A stretch of DNA of 64,000 nt. Source: Mannheimia bovis. Lineage in GTDB: Bacteria > Pseudomonadota > Gammaproteobacteria > Enterobacterales > Pasteurellaceae. The translations under genes and the position numbers were made by a program. The notes under the pieces were generated by a model. It was not told the DNA's origin. It was given only the letters and a program-made list of their open reading frames with translations, and did not search any database. This document shows, piece after piece, positions 47,911 through 57,012 of the stretch; the stretch's first letter is position 1; each line of letters starts with the position of its first letter. The stretch is taken from positions 310,001-374,000 of the forward strand of contig NZ_CP061280.1 of NCBI RefSeq assembly GCF_014541205.1, written 5' to 3'.

Positions 47911-49383
47911 ATGTTTGGCTTACCCATTCCGATTATCGGACTATTGATTGCCGTTTTTGTCTTAGTCTATTTAGTATTAAAAACTCGTGTTCACGCATTT
48001 ATTGCAATGTTAATTGCCTCCGCTATTGCTGGTCTTATAGGCGGAATGTCCGTAAATGATACTTTAGGTGCAATCAGTAAAGGTTTTGGCGGCACATTAG
48101 GTGGTATCGGTATTGTTATCGGCTTGGGTGTAATGATGGGTAGTGTGCTTGAAGTTTCTGGTGCAGCAGAAAAAATGGCATATAGCTTTATCAAAATGTT
48201 AGGTAAGAAAAAAGAAGAATGGGCATTAGCAATCACAGGCTATGTGGTAAGTATCCCTATCTTCGTAGATTCTGCTTTTGTTATTCTCTATCCTGTGGCT
48301 AAAGCATTAGCGAAAAATGGTAAACGTTCACTTTTAACCTTAGGAGTTGCTCTTGCTGGTGGCTTAGTAGTAACTCACCACACTGTACCACCAACACCAG
48401 GTCCATTAGGTGTTGCAGGACTGTTTAATGTTGATCTTGGCTTAATGCTATTAGTCGGTATGGCAATGGCAGTATTACCTGTAATTGGTATCGTTCTGTA
48501 TGCTAAATGGTTAGATAAAAAATACCCAGAGTTCAACCAACAAGTTTTCACTCAAGAAGAGTTAAAACAAAAATTTGATGACTACATCGAAAGCCGTGAG
48601 AAGAAAAACTTACCAAGTTTAGGTTTATCTTTATTACCTATCGTGCTTCCTATTGCCCTAATTTTCATTAAAGCAATGTTTGATTTAGCGGCAAAAGGCA
48701 ATACGGAATTAGCTCAATCAGCTGTCTATCAATTCTTCGCTTTCGTTGGTCATCCGATGATTGCACTTGCGTTAAGTGTATTAGTTGCTGTTTATACACT
48801 TCTTCCAAATACTGATAGAAATACAACTGCACTTCATCTTGAAGAAGGGGTTAAAACTGCAGGTATTATCTTATTAGTAACCGGTGCTGGCGGTGCGTTG
48901 GGTGCAGTATTGCGTGATAGCGGTGCAGGTAAACAATTAGCAGAACAAATTGCACAATTACCGATTTCTCCAATCTTAATTCCGTTCATTGTTTCTACAA
49001 TGGTTCGTTTTATTCAAGGTTCTGGTACAGTTGCAATGATTACAGCAGCGTCTATTTCCGCTCCAATCTTAGCTCAAATTCCGGGCGTGAATATGTTATT
49101 AGCAGCACAAGCGGCAACAATGGGTTCACTCTTCTTCGGTTACTTTAACGACAGCTTATTCTGGGTGGTAAACCGAATGATGGGCATCAACGATGTGAAA
49201 AAACAGATGATTGTTTGGTCTGTACCAACCACTATTGCGTGGGGTATCGGCGGCATTAGCGTTATTCTAGCTAACCTTGTTTGGGGTAACGATGGTTCAT
49301 TATTTGACCTTGCGTTCCCTGTTGGAGTGATGGTAATTATCGCAATCTATATCAAATCTCAAAATAAAACCTTAAATAAGTAA
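47911..49383 (+). CDS. GntP family permease, probable tetronate transporter
   Basis: A 490-residue symporter paralogous to the one at 35652, related to E. coli YgbN. Marks: RVHAFIAMLIASAIAGLIGG, VLEVSGAAEKMAYSFI, SIPIFVDSAFVILYPV, THHTVPPTPGPLGVAGL and FIQGSGTVAMITAASI. It starts 14 bases after denD with AGGAG before the ATG and is the last gene before a terminator. It probably imports L-threonate and D-erythronate. Confidence 0.92.
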   Translation: MFGLPIPIIGLLIAVFVLVYLVLKTRVHAFIAMLIASAIAGLIGGMSVNDTLGAISKGFGGTLGGIGIVIGLGVMMGSVLEVSGAAEKMAYSFIKMLGKKKEEWALAITGYVVSIPIFVDSAFVILYPVAKALAKNGKRSLLTLGVALAGGLVVTHHTVPPTPGPLGVAGLFNVDLGLMLLVGMAMAVLPVIGIVLYAKWLDKKYPEFNQQVFTQEELKQKFDDYIESREKKNLPSLGLSLLPIVLPIALIFIKAMFDLAAKGNTELAQSAVYQFFAFVGHPMIALALSVLVAVYTLLPNTDRNTTALHLEEGVKTAGIILLVTGAGGALGAVLRDSGAGKQLAEQIAQLPISPILIPFIVSTMVRFIQGSGTVAMITAASISAPILAQIPGVNMLLAAQAATMGSLFFGYFNDSLFWVVNRMMGINDVKKQMIVWSVPTTIAWGIGGISVILANLVWGNDGSLFDLAFPVGVMVIIAIYIKSQNKTLNK

Positions 49384-49392
49384 TGAACTGAT

Positions 49393-49427
49393 AAATAGAC
49401 TATGAGAACAATCTCATAGTCTATTTT
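49393..49427 (+). terminator. Terminator between the tetronate permease and secreted esterase genes
   Basis: Stem AAATAGACTATGAGA / TCTCATAGTCTATTT with a four-base loop and T-run. Only 20 bases remain before the next start codon, so the downstream gene either uses read-through or a promoter upstream of the hairpin. Confidence 0.88.
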
Positions 49428-49447
49428 TTTATATATAAGGAAATATT

Positions 49448-50788
49448 ATGAAAAACCTCTCTCTTCTTGCTGGTCTAGCATTCTCTACTTTCTTATACGC
49501 AGCCGATGAAGTTAAACCTAACGGAGCGGTAAATATTACTCTACTTGCCGAAATCACTCCTCAAGGCCAAAAAATTAACGGTTTAGCATTGGAATACCCT
49601 GAAAATGTGTTATCGGGTAGCGATCTTCGTCAGCTTTATCAAGTCAAAACCAGTTTAGATAATGCGGAAAAAGAAAACCGTTCGGTCCTAAAAGCCTATG
49701 TAAATAGTGAGCCGAAAACCACAAACCTTCCGAAAGCCGGTAAGTATATTATTATTGAATTAGATACCACAGATAAAAATGCTGTGCCATATAGCCTAAA
49801 AGAAGCTAACAAAGAGCCAATGAAATTCAAAGCTAAAGAGGCAAACGGCAAAATTGTAGAAAGTGAGAGGGTACAAGCGGTCAGAATTCCTGAATTTTTT
49901 GCAAATCGCTTAGCTTATTCGGTGGAACAAAGAGGATTACTAAAATTAACGAATGGATCAACCTTAGGTAAGGCAGAATGGACACAAACCGCTGAGCCTG
50001 AAAAAATCAAAACAACTTACCTTGACGAGTTCGTGGCAAAACAGATTAGCTTAGATAATCCAAAAAATAAGCTGAACTATCGCCTCTATTCGCCTTTGCA
50101 AAAAAATGATGAAAAATACCCGCTTGTCATTTTCCTACACGGTTCAGGGCAGGTTGGTTCAGATAATCTTGCTCATTTAATTTCGAGTAAAGGGGCAATT
50201 GCAACCTTGCCTTATGAACCAAGTTTTGTGTTAGCTCCGCAATATGACCAAGTCTTTGACCCATTTGATAGTGCAGAAAAAGGACAAAAAGGCGGTATTC
50301 ATTGGCAGACGGAAAACCGTATCAATCTCGTATTCAAAATGATTGATGAAACTATCAAAGCCAATCCACAAATTGATACTAACCGCATCTACGTGAACGG
50401 TTTATCTCGTGGGGCAGAGGGCGGACTAAATCTGTTACTCGCCCGCCCGAATTTCTTTGCTGGAGCTTTATTGATGAGCGGACGTGAAGCCTACACCAAT
50501 GAGTGGGTGGACGGCAATGCAACTAAAGCGAATTTGGCGGCGATTAAAGACCTCCCCATCTGGTTCTTCCATAGCAAAGAAGACAAAGTTTCACCTGTGA
50601 AAGGTTCTCGCATCAACTACCAAATTTTAAGCGAGCAACTTAACGCCCCTAATGTGAAATATACCGAATTCAGCTTTGAGCAAGCCGGCGACAATGGTAT
50701 TGTTAATAACAATCCTCATAATACTTGGGACGCTGTCTATAACAGTCCTGAAATTATTGAGTGGCTACTTCAACAAAAACGCCAGTAA
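49448..50788 (+). CDS. Exported alpha/beta hydrolase (esterase)
   Basis: A 446-residue secreted hydrolase. The signal peptide (about 18 residues) ends TFLYA. An N-terminal Ig-like domain (about 25-190) precedes the hydrolase domain: PLVIFLHGSGQVGSDN (oxyanion hole), the nucleophile elbow NGLSRGAEGG with Arg after Ser, WFFHSKEDKVSPV with the Asp, and NNPHNTWDAVY with the His. It resembles PHB-depolymerase/acetyl-xylan-esterase-like enzymes. Its place directly after the tetronate permease suggests that it frees sugar acids from esters, which is inference. AAGGA precedes the ATG. Confidence 0.85.
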   Translation: MKNLSLLAGLAFSTFLYAADEVKPNGAVNITLLAEITPQGQKINGLALEYPENVLSGSDLRQLYQVKTSLDNAEKENRSVLKAYVNSEPKTTNLPKAGKYIIIELDTTDKNAVPYSLKEANKEPMKFKAKEANGKIVESERVQAVRIPEFFANRLAYSVEQRGLLKLTNGSTLGKAEWTQTAEPEKIKTTYLDEFVAKQISLDNPKNKLNYRLYSPLQKNDEKYPLVIFLHGSGQVGSDNLAHLISSKGAIATLPYEPSFVLAPQYDQVFDPFDSAEKGQKGGIHWQTENRINLVFKMIDETIKANPQIDTNRIYVNGLSRGAEGGLNLLLARPNFFAGALLMSGREAYTNEWVDGNATKANLAAIKDLPIWFFHSKEDKVSPVKGSRINYQILSEQLNAPNVKYTEFSFEQAGDNGIVNNNPHNTWDAVYNSPEIIEWLLQQKRQ

Positions 50789-50826
50789 TTTGAGGTTATC
50801 ATTCATAAAATAAAATCAATCTTAAG

Positions 50827-50852
50827 GTTAGGTAACAGTTCTGTTACCTAAC
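50827..50852. repeat. Perfect 12-bp palindrome before the ABC ATPase gene
   Basis: GTTAGGTAACAG, a two-base loop, CTGTTACCTAAC. There is no T-run after it on the plus strand, so it is either a weak terminator of the esterase gene or an operator for the downstream transporter genes. A TATAAT box follows at 50900-50905. Confidence 0.6.
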
Positions 50853-50965
50853 TTATCTCAAACCACCCTTATAATCAAAAGTTATACAAAATAGCCTCTT
50901 ATAATTTCCTTTCCTAAAAATTTTTTTGCAAAATGAACTCATCAAATAACTTAGCAAATGCATAT

Positions 50966-51697
50966 ATGTCTTTACTTTCAATCCAAAATTTACACAAAAA
51001 ATATGGTGAAACCATCGCGATTAATAATCTAAGTTTAGATTTACATAAAGGTGAAGTGGTAGTGTTACTCGGACCTTCCGGCTGTGGGAAAAGCACGTTA
51101 CTTCGCTGTATTAATGGATTGGAAGATAAACAAGGTGGCACAATTACGATGCAAGGTGTCGGTGAATTTGGCAAAGATTTGAGCTGGGAGCAATCTCGGC
51201 AAAAAGTGGGAATGGTATTTCAAAGCTATGAATTATTCGCACACTTAAACGTTATCGAAAATATTTTACTTGGTCCATTAAAGGCTCAAAAACGTAGTCG
51301 GGAAGAAGTTGCAGCTCAAGCAGATTTACTCTTAAAACGAGTTGGTTTGTTTGATAGAAAAGCAGCTTTCCCAAGAGAACTCTCCGGCGGACAAAAACAA
51401 CGTATTGCTATCGTACGAGCGTTATGTATGAACCCTGAAGTTATTTTGTTAGATGAAATTACTGCGGCTCTTGACCCTGAAATGGTAAGAGAGGTTTTAG
51501 ATGTGGTATTGGAATTGGCAGATGAGGGAATGTCAATGCTCATTGTTACCCACGAGATGGGGTTTGCAGAGAAGGTAGCCGATCGTATTGTATTTATTGA
51601 TAAAGGCGAAATCATCGAGCAATCTTCTCCACAAGAATTTTTTAAAGCACCGAAAACCGAGCGGGCAAAACAGTTCTTACACGGTTTAGATTATTAA
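50966..51697 (+). CDS. Polar amino acid ABC ATPase
   Basis: A 243-residue GlnQ/HisP-type ATPase when started at MSLLSIQNLHKKYGE; an in-frame ATG at 50933 adds 11 residues, and neither has a clear ribosome-binding site. Walker A GPSGCGKST, Q-loop GMVFQSYELFAHL, signature LSGGQKQRIAIVRAL, Walker B VILLDEITAALDPE (with I where DEPTSAL is common) and switch IVTHEMGFA are present. It precedes a binding-protein gene but no permease, matching the orphan permease pair at 41129-42446. Confidence 0.92.
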   Translation: MSLLSIQNLHKKYGETIAINNLSLDLHKGEVVVLLGPSGCGKSTLLRCINGLEDKQGGTITMQGVGEFGKDLSWEQSRQKVGMVFQSYELFAHLNVIENILLGPLKAQKRSREEVAAQADLLLKRVGLFDRKAAFPRELSGGQKQRIAIVRALCMNPEVILLDEITAALDPEMVREVLDVVLELADEGMSMLIVTHEMGFAEKVADRIVFIDKGEIIEQSSPQEFFKAPKTERAKQFLHGLDY

Positions 51698-51717
51698 CTA
51701 CTATTTGAGGAATTATT

Positions 51718-52545
51718 ATGAAACGTTCAACATTCTTAAAAACCTTGCTGGCAACAACACTTGCAGCTTTTACATTAACTGCTTGTGATAACAGTGGTTC
51801 TACTCAAGCAAAAGATAGCGTCGCTCAAATTAAAGAAAAAGGAGTAATCCGTATTGGAGTATTTAGTGATAAACCACCCTTTGGCTACATTGATGCTAAC
51901 GGTAAAAATCAAGGTTTTGATGTGGAAATTGCGAAAGAAATCGCCAATGATTTACTGGGTAGCCCTGACAAAGTGGAGTTCGTACTCACAGAAGCAGCAA
52001 ACCGTGTAGAATATCTAAAATCAAATAAAGTAGATTTAGTATTAGCCAACTTTACTAAAACACCTGAACGTGCGGAAGTGGTTGATTTTGCCGAGCCTTA
52101 TATGAACGTAGCATTAGGTGTGGTTTCTCCAAAAAATGCCCCAATTACAGATGTTAAACAACTTGAAGGCAAAACCTTATTAGTGAATAAAGGCACAACA
52201 GCTGATGCTTATTTCAGCAAAAACCACCCTGAAATTCAGTTATTAAAATTCGACCATAACACCGAAACCTTTAATGCATTAAAAGACGGACGTGGCGTTG
52301 CTCTTGCACACGACAACGCATTAGTTTGGGCTTGGGCAAAAGAGAACATAGACTTTGATGTAGCGATTGGCAATATCGGTCCATCTGAGCAAATTGCACC
52401 GGCGGTACAAAAAGGTAATAAGGCTTTACTGGATTTCGTGAACAAAGAAATTAGCGAACTTAAAGCGAACGGCAAATTAAAAGCAGCTTACGAAAAAACC
52501 TTAGTTCCCGTTTATGGCGAAAAAGAAGATCTTTTAGCAAAATAA
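51718..52545 (+). CDS. Polar amino acid ABC binding lipoprotein
   Basis: A 275-residue family 3 binding protein. The signal peptide ends in the lipobox LTAC (Cys23), so it is lipid-anchored. The core reads IRIGVFSDKPPFGYID, GFDVEIAKEIA, EFVLTEAANRVEYLKSNKVDLVLANFT, typical of glutamate/aspartate- or cystine-type proteins. Twenty bases after the ATPase gene. With the two permeases at 41129-42446 it would complete an importer. The ligand is not clear from the sequence. Confidence 0.9.
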   Translation: MKRSTFLKTLLATTLAAFTLTACDNSGSTQAKDSVAQIKEKGVIRIGVFSDKPPFGYIDANGKNQGFDVEIAKEIANDLLGSPDKVEFVLTEAANRVEYLKSNKVDLVLANFTKTPERAEVVDFAEPYMNVALGVVSPKNAPITDVKQLEGKTLLVNKGTTADAYFSKNHPEIQLLKFDHNTETFNALKDGRGVALAHDNALVWAWAKENIDFDVAIGNIGPSEQIAPAVQKGNKALLDFVNKEISELKANGKLKAAYEKTLVPVYGEKEDLLAK

Positions 52546-52639
52546 GTAAGTGAACGGATTGCTTACCTTGCGGTTGATTAACATAAACTATTTGCAAAAA
52601 ATTCTACTTTTTTGACCGCTTGTAATCTTCAAGGAAGAA

Positions 52640-52671
52640 AAAAACCTTATTCAGCGATGAATAAGGTTTTT
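52640..52671. terminator. Bidirectional terminator, ABC genes / glmS
   Basis: Perfect 14-bp stem AAAAACCTTATTCA / TGAATAAGGTTTTT with a four-base loop, A-run on one side and T-run on the other, between convergent genes. Confidence 0.9.
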
Positions 52672-52680
52672 CTTTTATCG

Positions 52681-54516
52681 TTACTCTACGGTTACCGCTT
52701 TTGCAAGGTTACGAGGTTGATCCACATCAGTACCTTTAATTAAAGCAATGTGGTATGAAAGCAGTTGTAACGGCACGGTATAGAAAATCGGTGCGGTTAC
52801 TTCATCTACTTTCGGCATTACAATGGTTTTGAAGCCTTCTGCTTCTTCAAAACCGGCATCGTGATCCGCAAATACATATAATTGACCGCCACGAGCACGT
52901 ACTTCTTCAATGTTTGATTTCACTTTTTCAAGTAAATCGTTTTCAGGTGCTACCACCACAACCGGCATATCGCTGTCGATTAACGCTAACGGACCGTGTT
53001 TTAATTCACCTGCTGCGTAGGCTTCAGCGTGAATATATGAAATCTCTTTTAATTTTAAGGCCGATTCCATTGCAATCGGGTAGTATTCGCCACGACCTAA
53101 GAATAGAGTGTGGTGTTTATCTGCAAAGTCTTCCGATAATTTTTCAATTTGTTTATCAAATACTAATGCACTCTCAATTTGAGCCGGTAAGCGTTGTAAA
53201 GATTGAACGATGTGATGTTCTTGCTCTTCGCTCATATTGCCTTGTAGGCGACCGATTGCCACATTTAATAACAATAAACAGGTTAATTGGGTAGTGAAGG
53301 CTTTAGTTGATGCAACCCCAATTTCCACGCCGGCTTTGGTTAAGAAAGCGAAATCAGATTCACGCACTAATGATGAGCTTGCTACGTTACATACCGTCAT
53401 TGCCGCCATATAACCAGACTCTTTTGCTAAACGTAATGCCGCTAAAGTATCTGCGGTTTCGCCTGATTGAGAAAGCGTGATTAATAAGCTGTTCGGGCGT
53501 GTTACGAATTTACGGTAGCGGAATTCTGAGGCAATTTCCACATCGCAACTCACACCTGCTAAAGATTCAAACCAGTAACGAGCTACCATACCGGCATTGT
53601 ATGATGTACCACAAGCCACGATTTGAACGTGTTGAACTTTTGATAAAATCTCTGTTGCATTTGGGGCAATTGCAGACACATCCACTTTTCCGTCTTTAAT
53701 ACGACCGTCTAAGGTATTCATAATCGCAACAGGTTGTTCAAAAATTTCTTTTTGCATATAGTGGCGATATTGACCTTTATCCGCAGCGTCTGCCTCAAAG
53801 TTACCTTCGTGAATTTCACGTTCCACTTTATTGCCTTGGCGATCGTAAATATTTACTGTACGGCGAGTAATTTCTGCCACATCTCCTTCTTCCAAGTAAG
53901 CAAAACGGCGGGTTACACTTAATAGTGCTAATGGGTCAGAGGCTAAGAAGTTTTCCCCTACACCATAACCGATGACAAGAGGGCTGCCTGAACGAGCTAC
54001 AATTAAATGCTCTGGCTCTTCTTCATTTAATACTACCGTGCCGTATGCACCACGAAGTTGCACAACGGTTTTTTGTACCGCTTCTAATAATGAAGAGGCT
54101 GAACGTAATTCCCACTCAACTAAGTGTGCAATAACTTCCGTATCGGTTTGTGATTGGAATACATAACCACGCTCTTGTAACACCACTTTTAACTCTTCGT
54201 AGTTTTCAATAATACCGTTATGCACAACGGCAATTTTACCGCTACGATGTGGGTGAGCGTTAGTTTCAGACGGTTCACCGTGAGTTGCCCAACGGGTGTG
54301 AGCGATACCTGTACCGCCTAATAATGGTTTTGCTTCTAACGCATCATCTAACGCTTTTACTTTACCGACACGGCGTACAATTTGCATTTGTTTGTCGTTA
54401 CTGTTTAACACCGCCACACCGGCTGAGTCATAACCACGGTATTCTAAACGGTGTAAACCATCTACTAAGATTTCTGCGACATCACGTTGTGCTACTGCAC
54501 CTACAATTCCACACAT
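52681..54516 (-). CDS. glmS: Glutamine-fructose-6-phosphate aminotransferase
   Basis: Makes glucosamine-6-phosphate, the first step to UDP-GlcNAc for peptidoglycan and lipopolysaccharide. The 611 residues begin [10 protein letters not shown] with the glutaminase nucleophile Cys2, followed by [12 protein letters not shown] and [18 protein letters not shown]. The isomerase half has two SIS domains (about 290-425 and 460-600) with [24 protein letters not shown] and [21 protein letters not shown], ending LAKAVTVE. A DeoR-type regulator gene lies directly upstream on the same strand. No glmS ribozyme was seen. Confidence 0.98.
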   Translation of the reverse strand: MCGIVGAVAQRDVAEILVDGLHRLEYRGYDSAGVAVLNSNDKQMQIVRRVGKVKALDDALEAKPLLGGTGIAHTRWATHGEPSETNAHPHRSGKIAVVHNGIIENYEELKVVLQERGYVFQSQTDTEVIAHLVEWELRSASSLLEAVQKTVVQLRGAYGTVVLNEEEPEHLIVARSGSPLVIGYGVGENFLASDPLALLSVTRRFAYLEEGDVAEITRRTVNIYDRQGNKVEREIHEGNFEADAADKGQYRHYMQKEIFEQPVAIMNTLDGRIKDGKVDVSAIAPNATEILSKVQHVQIVACGTSYNAGMVARYWFESLAGVSCDVEIASEFRYRKFVTRPNSLLITLSQSGETADTLAALRLAKESGYMAAMTVCNVASSSLVRESDFAFLTKAGVEIGVASTKAFTTQLTCLLLLNVAIGRLQGNMSEEQEHHIVQSLQRLPAQIESALVFDKQIEKLSEDFADKHHTLFLGRGEYYPIAMESALKLKEISYIHAEAYAAGELKHGPLALIDSDMPVVVVAPENDLLEKVKSNIEEVRARGGQLYVFADHDAGFEEAEGFKTIVMPKVDEVTAPIFYTVPLQLLSYHIALIKGTDVDQPRNLAKAVTVE

Positions 54517-54572
54517 AAATTTGCTTTCCTATTAATTTAAAGTTAAAAAATTTAATTCTTTTACAACCATTT

Positions 54573-55334
54573 TTATTTGGCGGTGATCACTTCGACACCC
54601 ATCTTTTCGATCTGTTCTTTCGTTTCGAAATTTAGTTGATTGTCGGTAATAATTTTCGTGATCTTGCCCCATTCCAATTCAATATTCGGCATCTTTCGCC
54701 CGATTTTTTGGGATTCAATCAATACAATCACTTCTCGGCTAACTTCCGCCATTACTTGGCTTAGCCCCACTAATTCATTGAAAGTGGTTGTGCCACGGGC
54801 AAGATCTAAACCATCTGCACCAATAAATAACTGGTCAAAATCATAAGATCTTAAAACCTGTTCGGCTACTTTTCCTTGAAACGATTCCGAACGGCTATCC
54901 CAAGTACCGCCTGTCATTAACACCGTTGGTTCACACTCAAGGGAGGTTAATTCAGCCGCTAAATTCAGCGAGTTTGTCATCACCACTAACCCCGTTTGGT
55001 TTAAAACTTTAACCAAAGCTCCTGTGGTGCTACCGCTATCAATAATGATACGGTTATGATCACGAATACAATCACGAGCGGCTTGAGCAATCATTTTCTT
55101 TTGAATCGAAAGTTGCTCGATAAATTCTTCCTCCATCATTTCTGATGGAATTTTTACTGCTCCGCCATATTTTCGCAATAAAAAACCACTTTCTTCTAAA
55201 GCGGTTAAGTCTTTTCTAATCGTAACTTCTGAAGTCTCAAATAGCGTAGCGAGCTCATCTACACTCACTTCTTGTTGCGATTGTACCATCTGTACAATTA
55301 AATGACGGCGTTGTTGCGTGTTACGTTTTGACAT
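54573..55334 (-). CDS. DeoR-family regulator upstream of glmS
   Basis: A 253-residue DeoR/GlpR-type protein. The N-terminal helix-turn-helix is RRHLIVQMVQSQQ then VDELATLFETSEVTIRKDL; the effector domain contains IIDSGSTTGALVKVL, VMTNSLNLAAELTSLE and FIGADGLDLARGTTTFNE. ATG at 55334 is preferred (GAAG upstream); a GTG four codons earlier is possible. Its position before glmS recalls the GlmR-type regulator beside glmS in Pseudomonas, so control of amino sugar synthesis is likely. The gap to glmS is 56 bases. Confidence 0.88.
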   Translation of the reverse strand: MSKRNTQQRRHLIVQMVQSQQEVSVDELATLFETSEVTIRKDLTALEESGFLLRKYGGAVKIPSEMMEEEFIEQLSIQKKMIAQAARDCIRDHNRIIIDSGSTTGALVKVLNQTGLVVMTNSLNLAAELTSLECEPTVLMTGGTWDSRSESFQGKVAEQVLRSYDFDQLFIGADGLDLARGTTTFNELVGLSQVMAEVSREVIVLIESQKIGRKMPNIELEWGKITKIITDNQLNFETKEQIEKMGVEVITAK

Positions 55335-55438
55335 TACAATCTTCACTTAAGTTTCGTTTCAAAACTTTATGCATTATAAAGAAAGAAAATAAAAAGAAAA
55401 GCAAGAAATCCATAATTTACAAAATCTATACAAAACAA

Positions 55439-55469
55439 AACCGCTTGTAATATTAATTTACAAGCGGTT
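55439..55469 (-). terminator. Inverted uptake-signal terminator after the lipoprotein gene
   Basis: AACCGCTTGTAA and TTACAAGCGGTT form a perfect 12-bp stem with a seven-base loop; on the minus strand TTTTGTTTTG follows. It lies 22 bases past the lipoprotein stop. Confidence 0.78.
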
Positions 55470-55491
55470 CATTTCTATTAATTTTTTGCAA

Positions 55492-55692
55492 TTATTTGAT
55501 TTGGCTACCAATTACGCCACCAAGTGCCGCACCACCTAAGGTTGCACCCGTTGAATTACCGATCACATTGCCTGCAACACCACCAACAGCAGCACCAATC
55601 GCTGTATTACGTTGCGATTTTGTCATATTGTTACAGCCTGATACTGCAACCGCTAAAAGGGCTACTCCGACAACTTTTAACATAGATTTCAT
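55492..55692 (-). CDS. Small glycine-zipper lipoprotein, OsmB-like
   Basis: A 66-residue exported lipoprotein. The signal ends in the lipobox VSGC (Cys20). The rest carries GxxxG-type repeats (IGAAVGGVAGNVIGNSTG, GGAALGGVIGS) that form a glycine-zipper membrane hairpin, as in OsmB/SlyB-like proteins of the cell envelope. AGGGATTAA precedes the ATG. Single-gene unit with its own terminator. Function unknown; envelope or osmotic stress is a family-level guess. Confidence 0.85.
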   Translation of the reverse strand: MKSMLKVVGVALLAVAVSGCNNMTKSQRNTAIGAAVGGVAGNVIGNSTGATLGGAALGGVIGSQIK

Positions 55693-55833
55693 ATTAATCC
55701 CTCATTATTAATCAATTTCAAATCGGTCAATCTCCTTGACCTGTATTATAAGATTTCATTTACGCCGAAAGGTTCAATAAGCTATATTTAATTGCAAAAT
55801 TCCAAGTAAATTGGACCGCTTGTTTAGCTGAAC

Positions 55834-55849
55834 TGTGAAGCAGTTCACA
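55834..55849. promoter_or_regulatory. CRP-like site before afuA
   Basis: TGTGAAGCAGTTCACA, a perfect TGTGA-N6-TCACA palindrome extended by C/G on each side, 65 bases before the afuA start. Confidence 0.83.
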
Positions 55850-55913
55850 GAATTGCCTCCCGTTTTTTGCTATATTTCGTCTAATTTTCTCCCTAACTAT
55901 GAAGGAAATCGCA

Positions 55914-56948
55914 ATGAAATTAAAAAAATTGGCTTTGACAGCATCTGCTTTATTACTCGGTTCATTATTTACTCAATCGGCATTGGCGGAAGGTCGTTTA
56001 ACAGTTTATTGTAGTGCGACGAACGAGCTTTGTGAGCAAGAAGTTCAAGCTTTCGGTAAGAAATATGATGTAAAAGTTTCGTTTGTGCGTAACGGTTCGG
56101 GTAGCACATTAGCGAAAATTGAAGCGGAAAAAAATAATCCTCAGGCGGATGTTTGGTACGGCGGTACGCTTGATCCGCATTCACAAGCGGCAGAAATGGG
56201 CTTGTTAGAACCTTATCAATCGCCAAACCTTACCCAAATTATCGAAAAATTTCGTGATCCTGCAAAATTAAAAGGCAATTATTCCTCTGCGGTGTATATG
56301 GGGATTTTAGGTTACGGCGTGAACTTAGATCGTCTGAAAAAATTAGGTATTGAGAAAGTGCCGACCACTTGGGAAGAGTTACTTGACCCACGTTTAGCAG
56401 GGGAAATTCAAATTGCCGACCCACAAAGCTCAGGCACAGCTTATACAGCAATTGCTACTTTCGTGCAACTTTGGGGCGAAGAAAAAGCCTTTGAATACTT
56501 CCGCAAATTACACAAAAATATCTCACAATACACCAAATCAGGCATTACGCCGGCTCGTAACACCGCTCGAGGCGAAACCACTATCGGTATCGGCTTCTTA
56601 CACGACTACGCTATCGAGAAGAAAAACGGGGCTAACATTGAAATGACTGCACCAACCGATGGTACAGGCTATGAACTTGGTGGTGTGAGTATCTTAAAAG
56701 GGGCGAGAAATCTTGAAAATGCGAAATTGTTCGTGGATTGGTCGCTTTCTAAAGAAGCTCAAGAACTCTCTTGGCAAAAAGGGAATGCGTTCCAAGTTTT
56801 AACGAATACGACAGCAGAAGCCTCGCCTTATGCTCTTAATCCAAAAGACTTAAACTTAATTGACTACAATTTTGAGAAATATGGCTCAAGTGAAGAGCGT
56901 AAACGTTTGATTGACAAATGGGTTAATGAAGTTAAATTAGCGAAATAA
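55914..56948 (+). CDS. afuA: AfuA periplasmic binding protein (hexose phosphates)
   Basis: A 344-residue binding protein. The start MKLKKLAL is chosen because AAGGAAA lies before it; the ATG five codons upstream would place that site inside the gene. The signal peptide ends QSALA. The mature part has LTVYCSATNELCEQEV, ADVWYGGTLDPHSQAA and GIGFLHDYAIEKK. AfuA was first annotated as ferric-binding, but the tandem Tyr iron motif of FbpA is absent here, and published work on A. pleuropneumoniae AfuA showed binding of phosphorylated sugars. First gene of afuABC. Confidence 0.9.
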   Translation: MKLKKLALTASALLLGSLFTQSALAEGRLTVYCSATNELCEQEVQAFGKKYDVKVSFVRNGSGSTLAKIEAEKNNPQADVWYGGTLDPHSQAAEMGLLEPYQSPNLTQIIEKFRDPAKLKGNYSSAVYMGILGYGVNLDRLKKLGIEKVPTTWEELLDPRLAGEIQIADPQSSGTAYTAIATFVQLWGEEKAFEYFRKLHKNISQYTKSGITPARNTARGETTIGIGFLHDYAIEKKNGANIEMTAPTDGTGYELGGVSILKGARNLENAKLFVDWSLSKEAQELSWQKGNAFQVLTNTTAEASPYALNPKDLNLIDYNFEKYGSSEERKRLIDKWVNEVKLAK

Positions 56949-57012
56949 TCTGCTTTCTGATGTAAGGGGATAAAAGAGTTATCCCCTTTCTTTTTAAAAT
57001 CTGTGAGGTGTT

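Noticed and set aside
52517..54572. glmS riboswitch/ribozyme upstream of glmS
   Set aside because: The 56-base gap to the upstream regulator gene is too short for the ribozyme, which is in any case typical of Gram-positive bacteria.
55899..56948. Annotating afuA as a ferric-iron binding protein
   Set aside because: No tandem Tyr iron-ligand motif, and a CRP site rather than a Fur-like site upstream; hexose-phosphate binding is better supported.
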